From: Clostridiales bacterium
GTDB lineage: Bacteria; Bacillota; Clostridia; Lutisporales; Lutisporaceae
DNA: 22,300 nucleotides
Direction: 5' to 3'
Assembly (NCBI GenBank): GCA_012522255.1
Contig: JAAYKT010000111.1
Span: 1 to 22,300, forward strand
Position 1 is the stretch's first letter, and every line of letters starts with the position of its first letter. Of the stretch, positions 7,000 through 15,289 are shown piece by piece. The translations under genes and the position numbers were made by a program. Under the pieces are notes generated by a model. The model was not told where the DNA came from. It searched no databases and saw only the letters and a list, made by a program, of their open reading frames with translations.

Positions 7000-8997
7000 A
7001 TGAAAGATAAAATCAAATTTTTCATGCTAAAACCAGATTCCAATATTTATTTATGGATAATAGGCCTTTGCGTAGCCGTCATTTCCTATTACAATATCAT
7101 GGTGGGCTTATTTGCTTTCACTGTTTTGCTTTATCTTGCTTATTTTAATTTTAAAGAAAAAAGCCAGAAAAAAGAAGAGCTGCGGTTACATATAGAAAAG
7201 CTTTCCGATAAAGTTGATTCGGCAACAAAAACTGCCATATTGAATTTTCCTTTTCCTTTAGTCATTACAGATGATGAAGGGAATATTAACTGGTACAATT
7301 CTTCATTCTCGTCTATTTATCAGGGAGAGTACCTATTAGAAGAAAAAGTGGGTATGTACTTGCCCGGAATGGAGCTTGACGAAGTTTTATATGAAGATAA
7401 AGATGAATTTAAGAATATTTTGATAAAGGATAAGTATTATGATTTGCATTGTGAAGATTTTGAAATTTATGAGGATAGTACAGAAAAAAAGATAATAATG
7501 ATATATCTTGTGGATAGAACGGATTTTGTACAGTTAAAGAACAAATATCTTGACGAAAAGAATGTTGTAGCGATATTACAAATAGATAATTTGGATGAAG
7601 TCTTAAAAGGCGTGGAAGAAGAGTTCAAACCCGTCATCGGGGCTGATTTGGATAGGATCATCAGTTCCTGGGCCGGCAGCAATAACGCCTCTATTCAAAA
7701 ATATTCAGGAGATAAATATGTCCTGCATTTTAATCAGAAACAACTAAAGGCTATTGAGGAAAAAAGATTTGACATATTGGATACGGTGAGAGAAATAAGC
7801 AGCGGGAACAATATACCTATAACTTTGAGCATAGGGGTAGGGGTTAACGCAAAAACCCTGGGAGAGTTACAAAATTTTGCAAGAGCTGCAATGGATATTG
7901 CATTGGGACGGGGCGGCGATCAGGCTGTTGTGAAAAACTATGACAAATTATCTTTTTATGGCGGTAAGTCAAAAGCCGTAGAGAAAAGAACGAGGGTAAA
8001 GGCGAGAGTTATAGCCTATGCATTAAGACAACTCATAGAGCAATCCGGCGATGTAGTTATAATGGGGCACGAAATGCCTGATTTGGATTGTATCGGTTCT
8101 GCTTTGGGAGTTTACAGGTGTTGTGCCAATCTGGGGAAGACCACCCATGTAGTGATAAACAAGATAAACAAAGGAATTGAAAACCTTTGGCAAGAGCTGA
8201 AAGAAGACAAAGAATATGATAATATATTTATATCGGGACAAGAAGCTCTGAACCTGGCATGGAAAAATACACTGTTAATTATTGTGGATACTCATAGGCC
8301 TAATTTTACTATGGAGCCGGATTTAATAAAAAAGGCAGAGAAAAAAGTTGTGATAGACCACCATAGAAGAGCTACAGACTTTATAGATGATGCGGTGCTT
8401 GCATACATTGAACCTTATGCTTCTTCTACAAGCGAGCTGGTCACGGAAATACTTCAATATATGTTTGAAAAACCAAAAATAAAGCAAATAGAGGCGGAGG
8501 CCTTATTGGCCGGTATATTTATAGATACCAAAAACTTTTCTTTTCAAACCGGCATAAGGACTTTTGAAGCGGCATCTTTTTTGAGGAGTGCGGGGGCGGA
8601 CACAACTTTGACAAGACAGTTGTTCCAAGATGATATGGATACATTTCTGGCTAGGGCAGAGGTGGTCAAAGCTGCAAGGATGTACAAAAACAACATTGCG
8701 ATATCCGTAATCCCGGACAGTATTCCTAACCCGGCTTTGATAGCGGCTCAGGCAGCAGATGAGCTTTTAAATATTAGGGGGATAATTGCTTCATTTGTTT
8801 TATCTAAAATAGAAGGTTATATATTTATAAGCGGCAGATCCTTAGGTGAAGTAAATGTGCAAGTGGTTCTTGAAAAACTTGGCGGAGGAGGTCATTTAAC
8901 TGTAGCGGGGGCACAGTTATCCGGTATTTCCATGGATGAAGCCGTTACTACCATTGAAAAAGCGCTTGACGAATATTTAAAGGAAGGGGAGAGATGA
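7000..8997 (+). CDS. gdpP: Cyclic-di-AMP phosphodiesterase GdpP (DHH family)
   Basis: Membrane-bound enzyme that hydrolyses c-di-AMP to pApA, controlling potassium and osmolyte balance and wall stress. Architecture: two membrane helices (about 12-50), a PAS domain (about 80-170), a degenerate GGDEF domain (about 180-310; YSGDKY stands where an active GGDEF loop would be), then DHH (about 350-500) and DHHA1 (to the end). Metal-binding residues are visible: H357, D361 and D363 in GHEMPDLD, D430 in VDTHRPN, and the DHH triad at 453-455. The DHHA1 motif GGGGHLTVAGA is intact. Length (665 aa) is as in YybT. The start is contiguous with the yybS stop, and the end overlaps rplI. Activity is expected. 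Confidence 0.95.
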   Translation: MKDKIKFFMLKPDSNIYLWIIGLCVAVISYYNIMVGLFAFTVLLYLAYFNFKEKSQKKEELRLHIEKLSDKVDSATKTAILNFPFPLVITDDEGNINWYNSSFSSIYQGEYLLEEKVGMYLPGMELDEVLYEDKDEFKNILIKDKYYDLHCEDFEIYEDSTEKKIIMIYLVDRTDFVQLKNKYLDEKNVVAILQIDNLDEVLKGVEEEFKPVIGADLDRIISSWAGSNNASIQKYSGDKYVLHFNQKQLKAIEEKRFDILDTVREISSGNNIPITLSIGVGVNAKTLGELQNFARAAMDIALGRGGDQAVVKNYDKLSFYGGKSKAVEKRTRVKARVIAYALRQLIEQSGDVVIMGHEMPDLDCIGSALGVYRCCANLGKTTHVVINKINKGIENLWQELKEDKEYDNIFISGQEALNLAWKNTLLIIVDTHRPNFTMEPDLIKKAEKKVVIDHHRRATDFIDDAVLAYIEPYASSTSELVTEILQYMFEKPKIKQIEAEALLAGIFIDTKNFSFQTGIRTFEAASFLRSAGADTTLTRQLFQDDMDTFLARAEVVKAARMYKNNIAISVIPDSIPNPALIAAQAADELLNIRGIIASFVLSKIEGYIFISGRSLGEVNVQVVLEKLGGGGHLTVAGAQLSGISMDEAVTTIEKALDEYLKEGER

Positions 8998-9443
8998 TGA
9001 AAGTTATACTGTTGAAAGATATAAAATCTCTGGGTAAAAAAGATGAAATTGTAAATGTAAGTGATGGTTATGCAAGGAATTATCTTTTGCCCAGAAATAT
9101 TGCTGTAGAGGCTACTTCCGGCAAGGTAAAAGAGATACATATCAAAAAGGAGGCAGATAAAGATAAAAAAGAAAAGGAAATAGAAGAAGCAAGGGATCTT
9201 TCTGAGAGGATAAGTAAATTAGAAGTAATTATAAAGTCCAAAGCCGGTTCAAGCGGAAAGCTTTTTGGTTCTATAACTAACAAAGATATTTCCGACGGCA
9301 TAAAAAAACAACACAAGATAGAAATTGATAGGAAGAAAATAGTTTTGAATGAGCCCATAAAGGTTTTGGGCAACTATGAAATAGAAATAAAAGTATATCC
9401 GGAAATTACATCAAAAATTATAGTAAAAGTTGTCGAAGAATAA
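8997..9443 (+). CDS. rplI: 50S ribosomal protein L9
   Basis: Large-subunit protein bound to 23S rRNA near the L1 stalk. The signature LGKKDEIVNVSDGYARNYLLP lies at about 12-32, followed by a long connecting helix (about 45-75, rich in Lys and Glu) and a C-terminal domain with FGSITNKDI. Length is 148 aa. Two adjacent ATGs exist (8994, 8997); the second gives the usual MKVILL start and better spacing from AAGGGGAG (8984-8991). The start overlaps the gdpP stop in ATGATGA, so translation is probably coupled. Confidence 0.96.
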   Translation: MKVILLKDIKSLGKKDEIVNVSDGYARNYLLPRNIAVEATSGKVKEIHIKKEADKDKKEKEIEEARDLSERISKLEVIIKSKAGSSGKLFGSITNKDISDGIKKQHKIEIDRKKIVLNEPIKVLGNYEIEIKVYPEITSKIIVKVVEE

Positions 9444-9460
9444 AAAGAGAGGTAATAAAG

Positions 9461-11293
9461 TTGGGACAAAGCAAAATATGCGGCACAGATGAAGCATTGA
9501 ATCTATTAGTCGATTATGGGAAAAAAATTTACGGAGACAAAAAAATTGAAGAGATCGAAAAATTAGAAAATCCTTTTGATAAGGCAAAAAAGCTCTGGTG
9601 TGTGCTTAACCCTGCAAGCGGCACCCCTGATATCACCAAGCAGCAGGACTTGGATTCCGTGATTGAGAAGCTTAGGGACAAGTTGTCTGACAACGCAGCC
9701 CGAATTTATATGGAAAAGCTTATAAATCATGAAATTCTGTTGAAATTGGAACAAAACGAAAAGGAATATATGAAGCAGCTGAAGCTGCAAATTATCAATA
9801 AGCATACGGATAGCGAAAGCCCTGCGACTTTGAGAAAATATGCCCAGATAGAAAAAAAGAAAACCGTATCATTGTCAAGGCAAGTAAGGGACATGTTGTG
9901 TCCCCATGATGCGGCGGAAATTATTGGACAAGGTGAAGCCATGGACTCACTGATTTCTAAGATTGCATCTCCCTATCCTCAACATATATTGATATACGGG
10001 CCTCCCGGTGTTGGTAAAACCTCAGCGGCAAGAATTGCTTTGAAAGAGGCCAAGGAGAAGGAATATAGTCCTTTTAGCCAGGATGCTCCGTTTATAGAAG
10101 TAAATGGTACAACAATAAGATGGGACCCCAGAGAATCAATAAACCCTCTTTTAGGTTCCGTGCATGATCCTATTCACCAAGGCGCCCGCAGGGACTTGGC
10201 AGAAACAGGTATTCCCGAGCCAAAGCCGGGCCTTGTCACGGAAGCTCATGGGGGTATACTTTTTATTGATGAAATAGGGGAACTTGATTTGGCGCTGCAA
10301 AATAAACTTTTAAAGGTATTGGAAGACAAAAAAGTATATTTTGAATCTTCATATTACGATGAAAACAGCAATCAAATACCCAAGTATATTAAAACGCTTT
10401 TTGAATCAGGTGCCCCGGCAGACTTTATTTTGGTAGGTGCTACTACACGAAGGCCCGAAGAAATCAATCCTGCCCTCAGAAGCAGGTGTTCGGAGGTCTA
10501 TTTTAACTCCTTAAGCCCAAAGGATATACAAGCGATTTTAAGCATGTGGAGTAAAAAACTTGAGATGGACATAACTGAGGAAGCCAAGGATCTCATAAGC
10601 AAGTTTGTTTATGACGGGAGAAAAGCCGTTAATATACTTCTTGACTGTTATAGCAAATGCCTCTATGAAAATCATAAAGAAAAGGCTTGTATAGATTATG
10701 AAAAGGCGCATGAAGCATTGGGTTTAACCGTTGAAAGTATAAGGGCAAAGGCAAATGCGAAATATGAAACAGGAAAAGTCTATGGTGCCGGCGTTAACGG
10801 ATTTATGGGAAGCATAATTGAATTTGAAGCAGTTTCTTTCCAAAGGCAAGATGATAACGGTAATATAAGGTTTAATGAAACTGCCGGGTCAATGATCAGG
10901 GATTCACTTTTTAACGCTCTTACGGTTTTAAAAAAAAGTTATGAAATGAAAACCGATAAGTTTGACATACATGTAAATTGTATTGGTGGAGGCAAGGTGG
11001 ACGGGCCTTCCGCGGGAGCAGCGATAACATGCTTGCTTTATTCGTCCATAGGGGACACATTCCTCAGAACAGATACCTGTATTACCGGAGAAATATCCAT
11101 AAATGGTGACATTAAATCCGTTGGCGGTGTAAGAGAAAAGGTTATTGCTGCCATAAGAGAAGGTTTTGCCCATATGATAATACCTAAAGATAATACTAAA
11201 GATGCCCTTGGCCTGGAAGGAATAAACATAATACCCGTGGAACATATACATGAAATCATTGATTTTCTTTCAGTGGATTTGATGAATTCGTAG
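9461..11293 (+). CDS. lonC: LonC-type ATP-dependent protease (spore-former Lon family)
   Basis: AAA+ serine protease of the Lon family, resembling the group called spore_lon_C, found in endospore-forming Firmicutes. An N-terminal region without an obvious LAN domain (about 1-140) is followed by the AAA+ module with Walker A GPPGVGKT (180-187) and Walker B FIDE (D270, E271), then the Lon protease domain with the catalytic Ser517 in GPSAG and Lys560 in VREK. Both catalytic centres are intact in the 610 aa product. No membrane segment is visible, unlike LonB. The TTG start at 9461 follows GAGGT (9449-9453). It sits between rplI and dnaB, 13 bases before dnaB. A role in sporulation is inferred from the family's phyletic distribution; substrates are unknown. 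Confidence 0.9.
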   Translation: MGQSKICGTDEALNLLVDYGKKIYGDKKIEEIEKLENPFDKAKKLWCVLNPASGTPDITKQQDLDSVIEKLRDKLSDNAARIYMEKLINHEILLKLEQNEKEYMKQLKLQIINKHTDSESPATLRKYAQIEKKKTVSLSRQVRDMLCPHDAAEIIGQGEAMDSLISKIASPYPQHILIYGPPGVGKTSAARIALKEAKEKEYSPFSQDAPFIEVNGTTIRWDPRESINPLLGSVHDPIHQGARRDLAETGIPEPKPGLVTEAHGGILFIDEIGELDLALQNKLLKVLEDKKVYFESSYYDENSNQIPKYIKTLFESGAPADFILVGATTRRPEEINPALRSRCSEVYFNSLSPKDIQAILSMWSKKLEMDITEEAKDLISKFVYDGRKAVNILLDCYSKCLYENHKEKACIDYEKAHEALGLTVESIRAKANAKYETGKVYGAGVNGFMGSIIEFEAVSFQRQDDNGNIRFNETAGSMIRDSLFNALTVLKKSYEMKTDKFDIHVNCIGGGKVDGPSAGAAITCLLYSSIGDTFLRTDTCITGEISINGDIKSVGGVREKVIAAIREGFAHMIIPKDNTKDALGLEGINIIPVEHIHEIIDFLSVDLMNS

Positions 11294-11306
11294 GAGTGAT
11301 TTATAA

Positions 11307-12638
11307 ATGAACGAGTTAATCCAAAGAATACCGCCAAACAGTCTTGAAGCGGAGCAGTCGGTATTGGGTTCAATGCTGCTTGACAAAGAAGCCATATCTA
11401 TAGCCGCAGAGATTCTAAAAGAAGATGATTTTTACAGGGAAGTGCATAACGAAATCTTCCAGGCTATTGTAAATATTTATAATGCAGGGGAGCCTGTGGA
11501 TCTTATAACATTGACTGATAGATTAAAAAGCAGAAAAACCATCGAAGCAGTAGGTGGAATTACTTATCTTACAGAGCTTATGAATATTGTTCCTACAGTT
11601 CATAATATAGAATTCTATGCAAAAATAGTGTTGGAAAAATCGACTCTTAGGAAGCTGATTAAGTCTTCAAATGAAATTATTTCAAAATGCTTTGACAGTG
11701 GACAGGAGACTGCAACAATAGTCGATGATGCGGAAAAAGGTATTTTTAACATTTCCTTAAGCCGTTCAACTCAAGGTTTTATTCCTATAAAAAAACTGTT
11801 AACATCGAATTTTGAAAAAATAGAGGAGCTTTATTTAAATAAAGGTAAAATAACAGGTATACCTACAGGATTTACTGACTTGGATTCAAAACTTTCGGGT
11901 ATGCAAAAATCCGACTTGATATTGATAGCATCCAGGCCATCAATGGGGAAGTCATCTTTGATGATGAATATAGTTCAAAACGCATCCGTTAAAGAAGGAC
12001 ATGTTGCAGCCATATTCAGTCTGGAAATGTCAAAAGAACAGCTTTCTCAGAGACTCTTGTGTTCGGAGGCTTTGATAGATGCACACAGGCTTAGAACAGG
12101 TGATATAACTGAAGACGAATGGATAAAGCTTGCCAGAGCTATGGGCTCCCTATCGGATAAGCCCATATATATAGATGATACTCCCGCCATATCTGTTACG
12201 GAAATGAGAGCTAAATGCAGAAGGCTCAAAATAGAGCATGGCCTGGGGTTGGTATTGGTTGATTATCTTCAACTAATGCAAAGTACGGGGAAATATGAAA
12301 GCAGACAACAGGAAATATCAAATATATCAAGATCGCTAAAAGCTTTGGCAAAAGAATTGGATGTCCCCGTGGTAGCCTTATCTCAGTTAAGCCGTGCCCC
12401 TGAAATGCGTGCAGACCATCGGCCTATCCTTTCTGACCTAAGAGAATCAGGTGCGATAGAGCAGGATGCAGATGTTGTTATGTTTTTATATAGAGATGAA
12501 TACTATAATCCGGATACGGAAAAAAAGAATATTGGGGAAGTAATAATATCAAAACAACGTAATGGGCCTACCGGTACCGTAGAACTGGTATGGTTGGGTC
12601 AATTTACGAAATTTGCCGATAAATCTAAATATATCTAA
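11307..12638 (+). CDS. dnaB: Replicative DNA helicase DnaB (DnaC in Bacillus naming)
   Basis: Hexameric 5'-3' helicase that unwinds the fork and recruits primase. The N-terminal helical domain (about 5-110, beginning RIPPNSLEAEQSVLGSML) and linker are followed by the RecA-like motor: ASRPSMGKSS with K215 (Walker A), SLEMSKEQL, VDYLQLM with D319 (Walker B), SQLSR, LRESGAIEQDAD and the C-terminal arginine finger region KQRNGPTG. Length is 443 aa, full size, with no intein. The ribosome binding site TAGGAGTGAT overlaps the lonC stop codon, indicating coupling. The gene-free region directly downstream carries DnaA boxes. Confidence 0.97.
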   Translation: MNELIQRIPPNSLEAEQSVLGSMLLDKEAISIAAEILKEDDFYREVHNEIFQAIVNIYNAGEPVDLITLTDRLKSRKTIEAVGGITYLTELMNIVPTVHNIEFYAKIVLEKSTLRKLIKSSNEIISKCFDSGQETATIVDDAEKGIFNISLSRSTQGFIPIKKLLTSNFEKIEELYLNKGKITGIPTGFTDLDSKLSGMQKSDLILIASRPSMGKSSLMMNIVQNASVKEGHVAAIFSLEMSKEQLSQRLLCSEALIDAHRLRTGDITEDEWIKLARAMGSLSDKPIYIDDTPAISVTEMRAKCRRLKIEHGLGLVLVDYLQLMQSTGKYESRQQEISNISRSLKALAKELDVPVVALSQLSRAPEMRADHRPILSDLRESGAIEQDADVVMFLYRDEYYNPDTEKKNIGEVIISKQRNGPTGTVELVWLGQFTKFADKSKYI

Positions 12639-12657
12639 CGCAAGTATCATACCAAAA

Positions 12658-12803
12658 AAAGTTATCCACAGATATTATGTAATTAGTGGATAACTTTAAA
12701 AGACAAAAAATACAACCCATTAAACCTCCGAAATATCAATAAGAATAACAAAAATCCGAACATATGTGCATATCTCTGTGGATAGTGTGGATAATGTGGA
12801 TTA
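12658..12803 (+). promoter_or_regulatory. Cluster of five DnaA boxes downstream of dnaB
   Basis: The consensus is TTATNCACA. Seen: TTATCCACA at 12662-12670 (perfect, +); AGTGGATAA at 12685-12693 (-, one mismatch); TGTGGATAG at 12777-12785 (-, one mismatch); TGTGGATAA at 12786-12794 (perfect, -); TGTGGATTA at 12795-12803 (-, one mismatch). The last three abut without spacing. The first two form a perfect 12-base inverted repeat, AAAGTTATCCAC (12658-12669) and GTGGATAACTTT (12686-12697), around a 16-base loop, which may also act as a weak terminator for the dnaB operon. The rest of the 12639-13016 gap is AT-rich, with no recognised gene apart from a promoter near its right end. Likely roles are DnaA titration or control of initiation, as for oriC-proximal DnaA-box clusters in B. 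subtilis; an origin cannot be claimed without dnaA/dnaN. Confidence 0.75.
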
Positions 12804-12927
12804 AATTATGTAGAATGATGTAAGCCTTCTTATATCGAATATTCCCGAAAATTAAAAAGAATGTCGAGTTTACATAACAAATGCAGAAAATATTTTAAAA
12901 AAGTAGTTTTATGTAGATAAGTAGGAT

Positions 12928-12956
12928 TTGACGATATAAGATGTTTCTGATAATAT
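12928..12956 (+). promoter_or_regulatory. Promoter of the FAD oxidoreductase gene
   Basis: TTGACG (12928-12933), a 17-base spacer and TAATAT (12951-12956), with TG at 12948-12949 as an extended -10. It gives a leader of about 55 bases to the start at 13017. Confidence 0.65.
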
Positions 12957-13016
12957 ATCTAAGGTCAAGCATTAATTTACTTAGGGATTGTAAAAATAAT
13001 TAAAAGGTTGGTATGA

Positions 13017-14426
13017 ATGAAAAATAAATACGATATTATTATAATCGGTGCAGGCCCTGCAGGAATATTTACGGCAATTGAATTGGTAAAAAACAATGAA
13101 AATTATGATATTTTGATTATAGATAAAGGTAAGGCTCTGTCCAAAAGAAATTGTCCTTCACGTATAACCGGGAAATGTGCAGGTTGCGAACCTTGTGCTA
13201 TTACATTCGGTTGGTCCGGTGCCGGAGCTTTCAGCGATGGCAAACTTTCACTCAGCCCGGAAGTCGGCGGAAACATCTTGGAATATATGAGTGAAGACAA
13301 AGCAAAAGAGATGATAGAATATGCTGATTCTATATACCTTAGGTTTGGTGCAAAGAGTGAAATATATGGATTAAACTGCAAAGCAATCGAAGATATAAAG
13401 TATGAATCATCTAAGCATAATATCAAATTAATTCCTTGTCCCGTTAGGCATTTGGGTACAGAAAAAGCTTATTTGGTTTTGCAAGGTATGTATGATTATT
13501 TGGTAAATCAAAATAGGGTTGAGTTTTCCGAGCTTACGACAGCTGTAGATATCATAACAAAAGATGGCAAAGTACAAGGTGTAACTCTCAAACAAAACGG
13601 TGAAGAGGAAAAAACAGTAAAAGCTGACTATGTTATAGCCGCCCCCGGCAGAGGCGGGGCGGAATGGCTTTCGGAGCAAACAACAAAACAAAATATAAAG
13701 ACAAATAATAATGCCGTGGATATCGGTGTTCGTGTGGAAGTGCCAAACAGCATTATGGACCATCTGACAAAAGATTTATATGAGGCAAAATTAGTATATT
13801 TTTCAGATACATTTGATAATAAGGTAAGAACTTTCTGCATGAATCCCGGAGGAGTTGTATCTCAGGAAAACTATGAAGGCGGGCTGGCGCTGGTTAACGG
13901 GCACAGTTATGCAGATAAGGAGTTAAAAAGCGATAATACGAATTTTGCTTTATTGGTATCTACAAGATTTACAGAGCCCTTCAAGGATCCTATAAAATAC
14001 GGTAAATATGTGGCAAGACTGGCTAATATGCTTACCGGTGGCGGCATACTGGTACAAAGACTTGGGGATTTGCTGCAAGGCAGAAGAACTGATAAGGACA
14101 GGCTTAATAAATCAAGCACTATTCCTACTTTAAATAATGCTATACCCGGAGATTTAAGCTATGTATTGCCTCACAGATATTTAATATCCATAATAGAATC
14201 AATAAAAGCATTTGATAAGATAGCGCCGGGTTTGAATTCAAAAAACACCTTGTTGTATGGCGTTGAATGTAAGTTTTATTCTTCCAAGGTTGCCGTAAAT
14301 GACAAGTTTGAAACTTTAATCGAAAACCTGTATACAATCGGAGATGGCGCCGGAATAACAAGAGGATTGATGCAATCATCTGTGACAGGTATCATTGTTG
14401 CAAGAGATATATTATCAAAAAAGTAA
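13017..14426 (+). CDS. NAD(P)/FAD-dependent oxidoreductase, COG2509-like
   Basis: Cytoplasmic flavoprotein of 469 aa. An FAD-binding Rossmann motif IIIGAGPAG (about 8-16) opens the protein, D36 caps the second strand, and GWSGAGAFSDGKL follows near 65-77. Four cysteines precede it (C46, C54, C57, C60; spacing x7, x2, x2), an arrangement that could hold an Fe-S cluster or metal. A second nucleotide-handling stretch, VIAAPGRGGAEW (about 206-217), and the C-terminal GDGAGITRGLMQSSVTG, which closes over FAD, are present. The family is widespread in anaerobes and annotated only as an uncharacterised FAD dehydrogenase; the substrate is unknown. The ATG at 13017 follows AAAGG (13003-13007); an ATG four bases upstream is out of frame. 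It appears monocistronic, with its own promoter. Confidence 0.85.
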   Translation: MKNKYDIIIIGAGPAGIFTAIELVKNNENYDILIIDKGKALSKRNCPSRITGKCAGCEPCAITFGWSGAGAFSDGKLSLSPEVGGNILEYMSEDKAKEMIEYADSIYLRFGAKSEIYGLNCKAIEDIKYESSKHNIKLIPCPVRHLGTEKAYLVLQGMYDYLVNQNRVEFSELTTAVDIITKDGKVQGVTLKQNGEEEKTVKADYVIAAPGRGGAEWLSEQTTKQNIKTNNNAVDIGVRVEVPNSIMDHLTKDLYEAKLVYFSDTFDNKVRTFCMNPGGVVSQENYEGGLALVNGHSYADKELKSDNTNFALLVSTRFTEPFKDPIKYGKYVARLANMLTGGGILVQRLGDLLQGRRTDKDRLNKSSTIPTLNNAIPGDLSYVLPHRYLISIIESIKAFDKIAPGLNSKNTLLYGVECKFYSSKVAVNDKFETLIENLYTIGDGAGITRGLMQSSVTGIIVARDILSKK

Positions 14427-14607
14427 ACATTTATTGCAAATTCAATAAAATACTATCATAATAGTTTTACGAAATCCTCAAAATAATAGAAATGACAAGT
14501 GAGGCCAGAATGAATACTTTGGGTTAAAATCAAGAAATTGGCTTATGCTTAGAGTATCATGTCGTTTAACCATATTGACAGGGGCATTAAAATGTAAAAA
14601 AATATTA

Positions 14608-14636
14608 TTGACAAATGTGGCCTCTCCATGTAGAAT
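14608..14636 (+). promoter_or_regulatory. Promoter of the tRNA operon
   Basis: Perfect TTGACA (14608-14613), a 17-base spacer and TAGAAT (14631-14636), ending 25 bases before the first tRNA. The upstream stretch from 14427 has no recognised gene; only a weak ACTAT/ATAGT hairpin with a short T run (14452-14468) is visible. Confidence 0.8.
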
Positions 14637-14661
14637 GTATAAATGTGAGTATTATTCAGAT

Positions 14662-14737
14662 GATCCACTAGCTCAGTAGGCAGAGCACATGACTTTTAAT
14701 CATGGTGTCCGGAGTTCGACTCTCCGGTGGATCACCA
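14662..14737 (+). tRNA. tRNA-Lys (anticodon TTT)
   Basis: Acceptor GATCCAC pairs with GTGGATC; D arm GCTC/GAGC; anticodon stem CATGA/TCATG with loop CTTTTAA, so anticodon TTT; T arm CGGAG-TTCGACT-CTCCG; discriminator A and encoded CCA (14735-14737). First gene of a five-tRNA operon. Confidence 0.97.
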
Positions 14738-14742
14738 TTTTC

Positions 14743-14817
14743 GGCCCGTTGGTCAAGCGGTCAAGACATCGCCCTTTCACGGCGGTAACGGGGGTTCGAT
14801 TCCCCCACGGGTCACCA
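14743..14817 (+). tRNA. tRNA-Glu (anticodon TTC)
   Basis: Acceptor GGCCCGT pairs with ACGGGTC (one G-U); anticodon loop CTTTCAC gives TTC; T arm GGGGG-TTCGATT-CCCCC; discriminator A and encoded CCA. It starts five bases after the tRNA-Lys end. Confidence 0.96.
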
Positions 14818-14829
14818 AAACCGTTTAAA

Positions 14830-14905
14830 GGGCGCATAGCTCAGCTGGGAGAGCACCTGCCTTACAAGCAGGGGGTCATAGGTTCAAGCCCTATTGTGCC
14901 CACCA
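14830..14905 (+). tRNA. tRNA-Val (anticodon TAC)
   Basis: Acceptor GGGCGCA pairs with TGTGCCC (one G-U); anticodon stem CCTGC/GCAGG with loop CTTACAA, so TAC; T loop TTCAAGC; discriminator A and encoded CCA. Confidence 0.97.
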
Positions 14906-14921
14906 TTTGAACAACTTTCGC

Positions 14922-14998
14922 GGCCCAGTAGTTCAGTTGGTTAGAATGCCAGCCTGTCACGCTGGAGGTCGACGGTTCGAGCCCGTTCTGGGTCGCCA
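14922..14998 (+). tRNA. tRNA-Asp (anticodon GTC)
   Basis: Acceptor GGCCCAG pairs with CTGGGTC (one G-U); anticodon stem CCAGC/GCTGG with loop CTGTCAC, so GTC; discriminator G, the usual identity base for Asp; encoded CCA. Confidence 0.97.
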
Positions 14999-15066
14999 TT
15001 TAAAACTATTGCAGATAGACAAAAGTGAACAGTAGATATTATAGCAAAAATTAAATATTTTAAGAT

Positions 15067-15142
15067 GCTGGTGTAGCTCAATCGGCAGAGCAGCTGACTT
15101 GTAATCAGCAGGTTGGGGGTTCAATTCCTCTCACCAGCTCCA
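15067..15142 (+). tRNA. tRNA-Thr (anticodon TGT)
   Basis: Acceptor GCTGGTG pairs with CACCAGC; anticodon stem GCTGA/TCAGC with loop CTTGTAA, so TGT; discriminator T and encoded CCA. The T73 matters for interpreting the T-box at the left of the window. It is 68 bases from tRNA-Asp, with no terminator between. Confidence 0.97.
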
Positions 15143-15154
15143 TGTGAAATTTTG

Positions 15155-15179
15155 TACCGTAAAGGCGGTATTTTTTTTT
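15155..15179 (+). terminator. Terminator of the tRNA operon
   Basis: TACCG (15155-15159) pairs with CGGTA (15166-15170), followed by nine T. The stem is short, but the T run is strong and lies just after the last tRNA. Confidence 0.8.
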
Positions 15180-15209
15180 GTGAAATGTTTATATGTAGAG
15201 ATAAAAAAA

Positions 15210-15218
15210 TGATATAAT
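15210..15218 (+). promoter_or_regulatory. Possible extended -10 promoter of the YciI-like gene
   Basis: TGATATAAT (15210-15218) is an extended -10 with a perfect TATAAT. No good -35 is seen 16-18 bases upstream, so the call is tentative. A CGCA/TGCG inverted repeat lies downstream in the leader, near 15232-15246. Confidence 0.4.
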
Positions 15219-15289
15219 AAAGATAGGAAAAGCGCAAATATAATGCGTTGGGTTAGCAAAAACAATAAGTTATATCAGGAGGTAAAAAA

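Noticed and set aside
11038..11373. Minus-strand reading frame opposite the lonC/dnaB junction
   Set aside because: Lies over two strongly conserved plus-strand genes; no motif of its own.
12639..13016. Calling this stretch the chromosomal origin oriC
   Set aside because: DnaA boxes are present, but dnaA and dnaN are not adjacent and no clear unwinding element could be shown by eye.
14575..14580. A second TTGACA upstream of the tRNA promoter
   Set aside because: No acceptable -10 lies 16-18 bases downstream; the copy at 14608 has a good partner.
14689..14910. Open frame running through the tRNA genes
   Set aside because: It covers three well-formed tRNAs and has no ribosome binding site.
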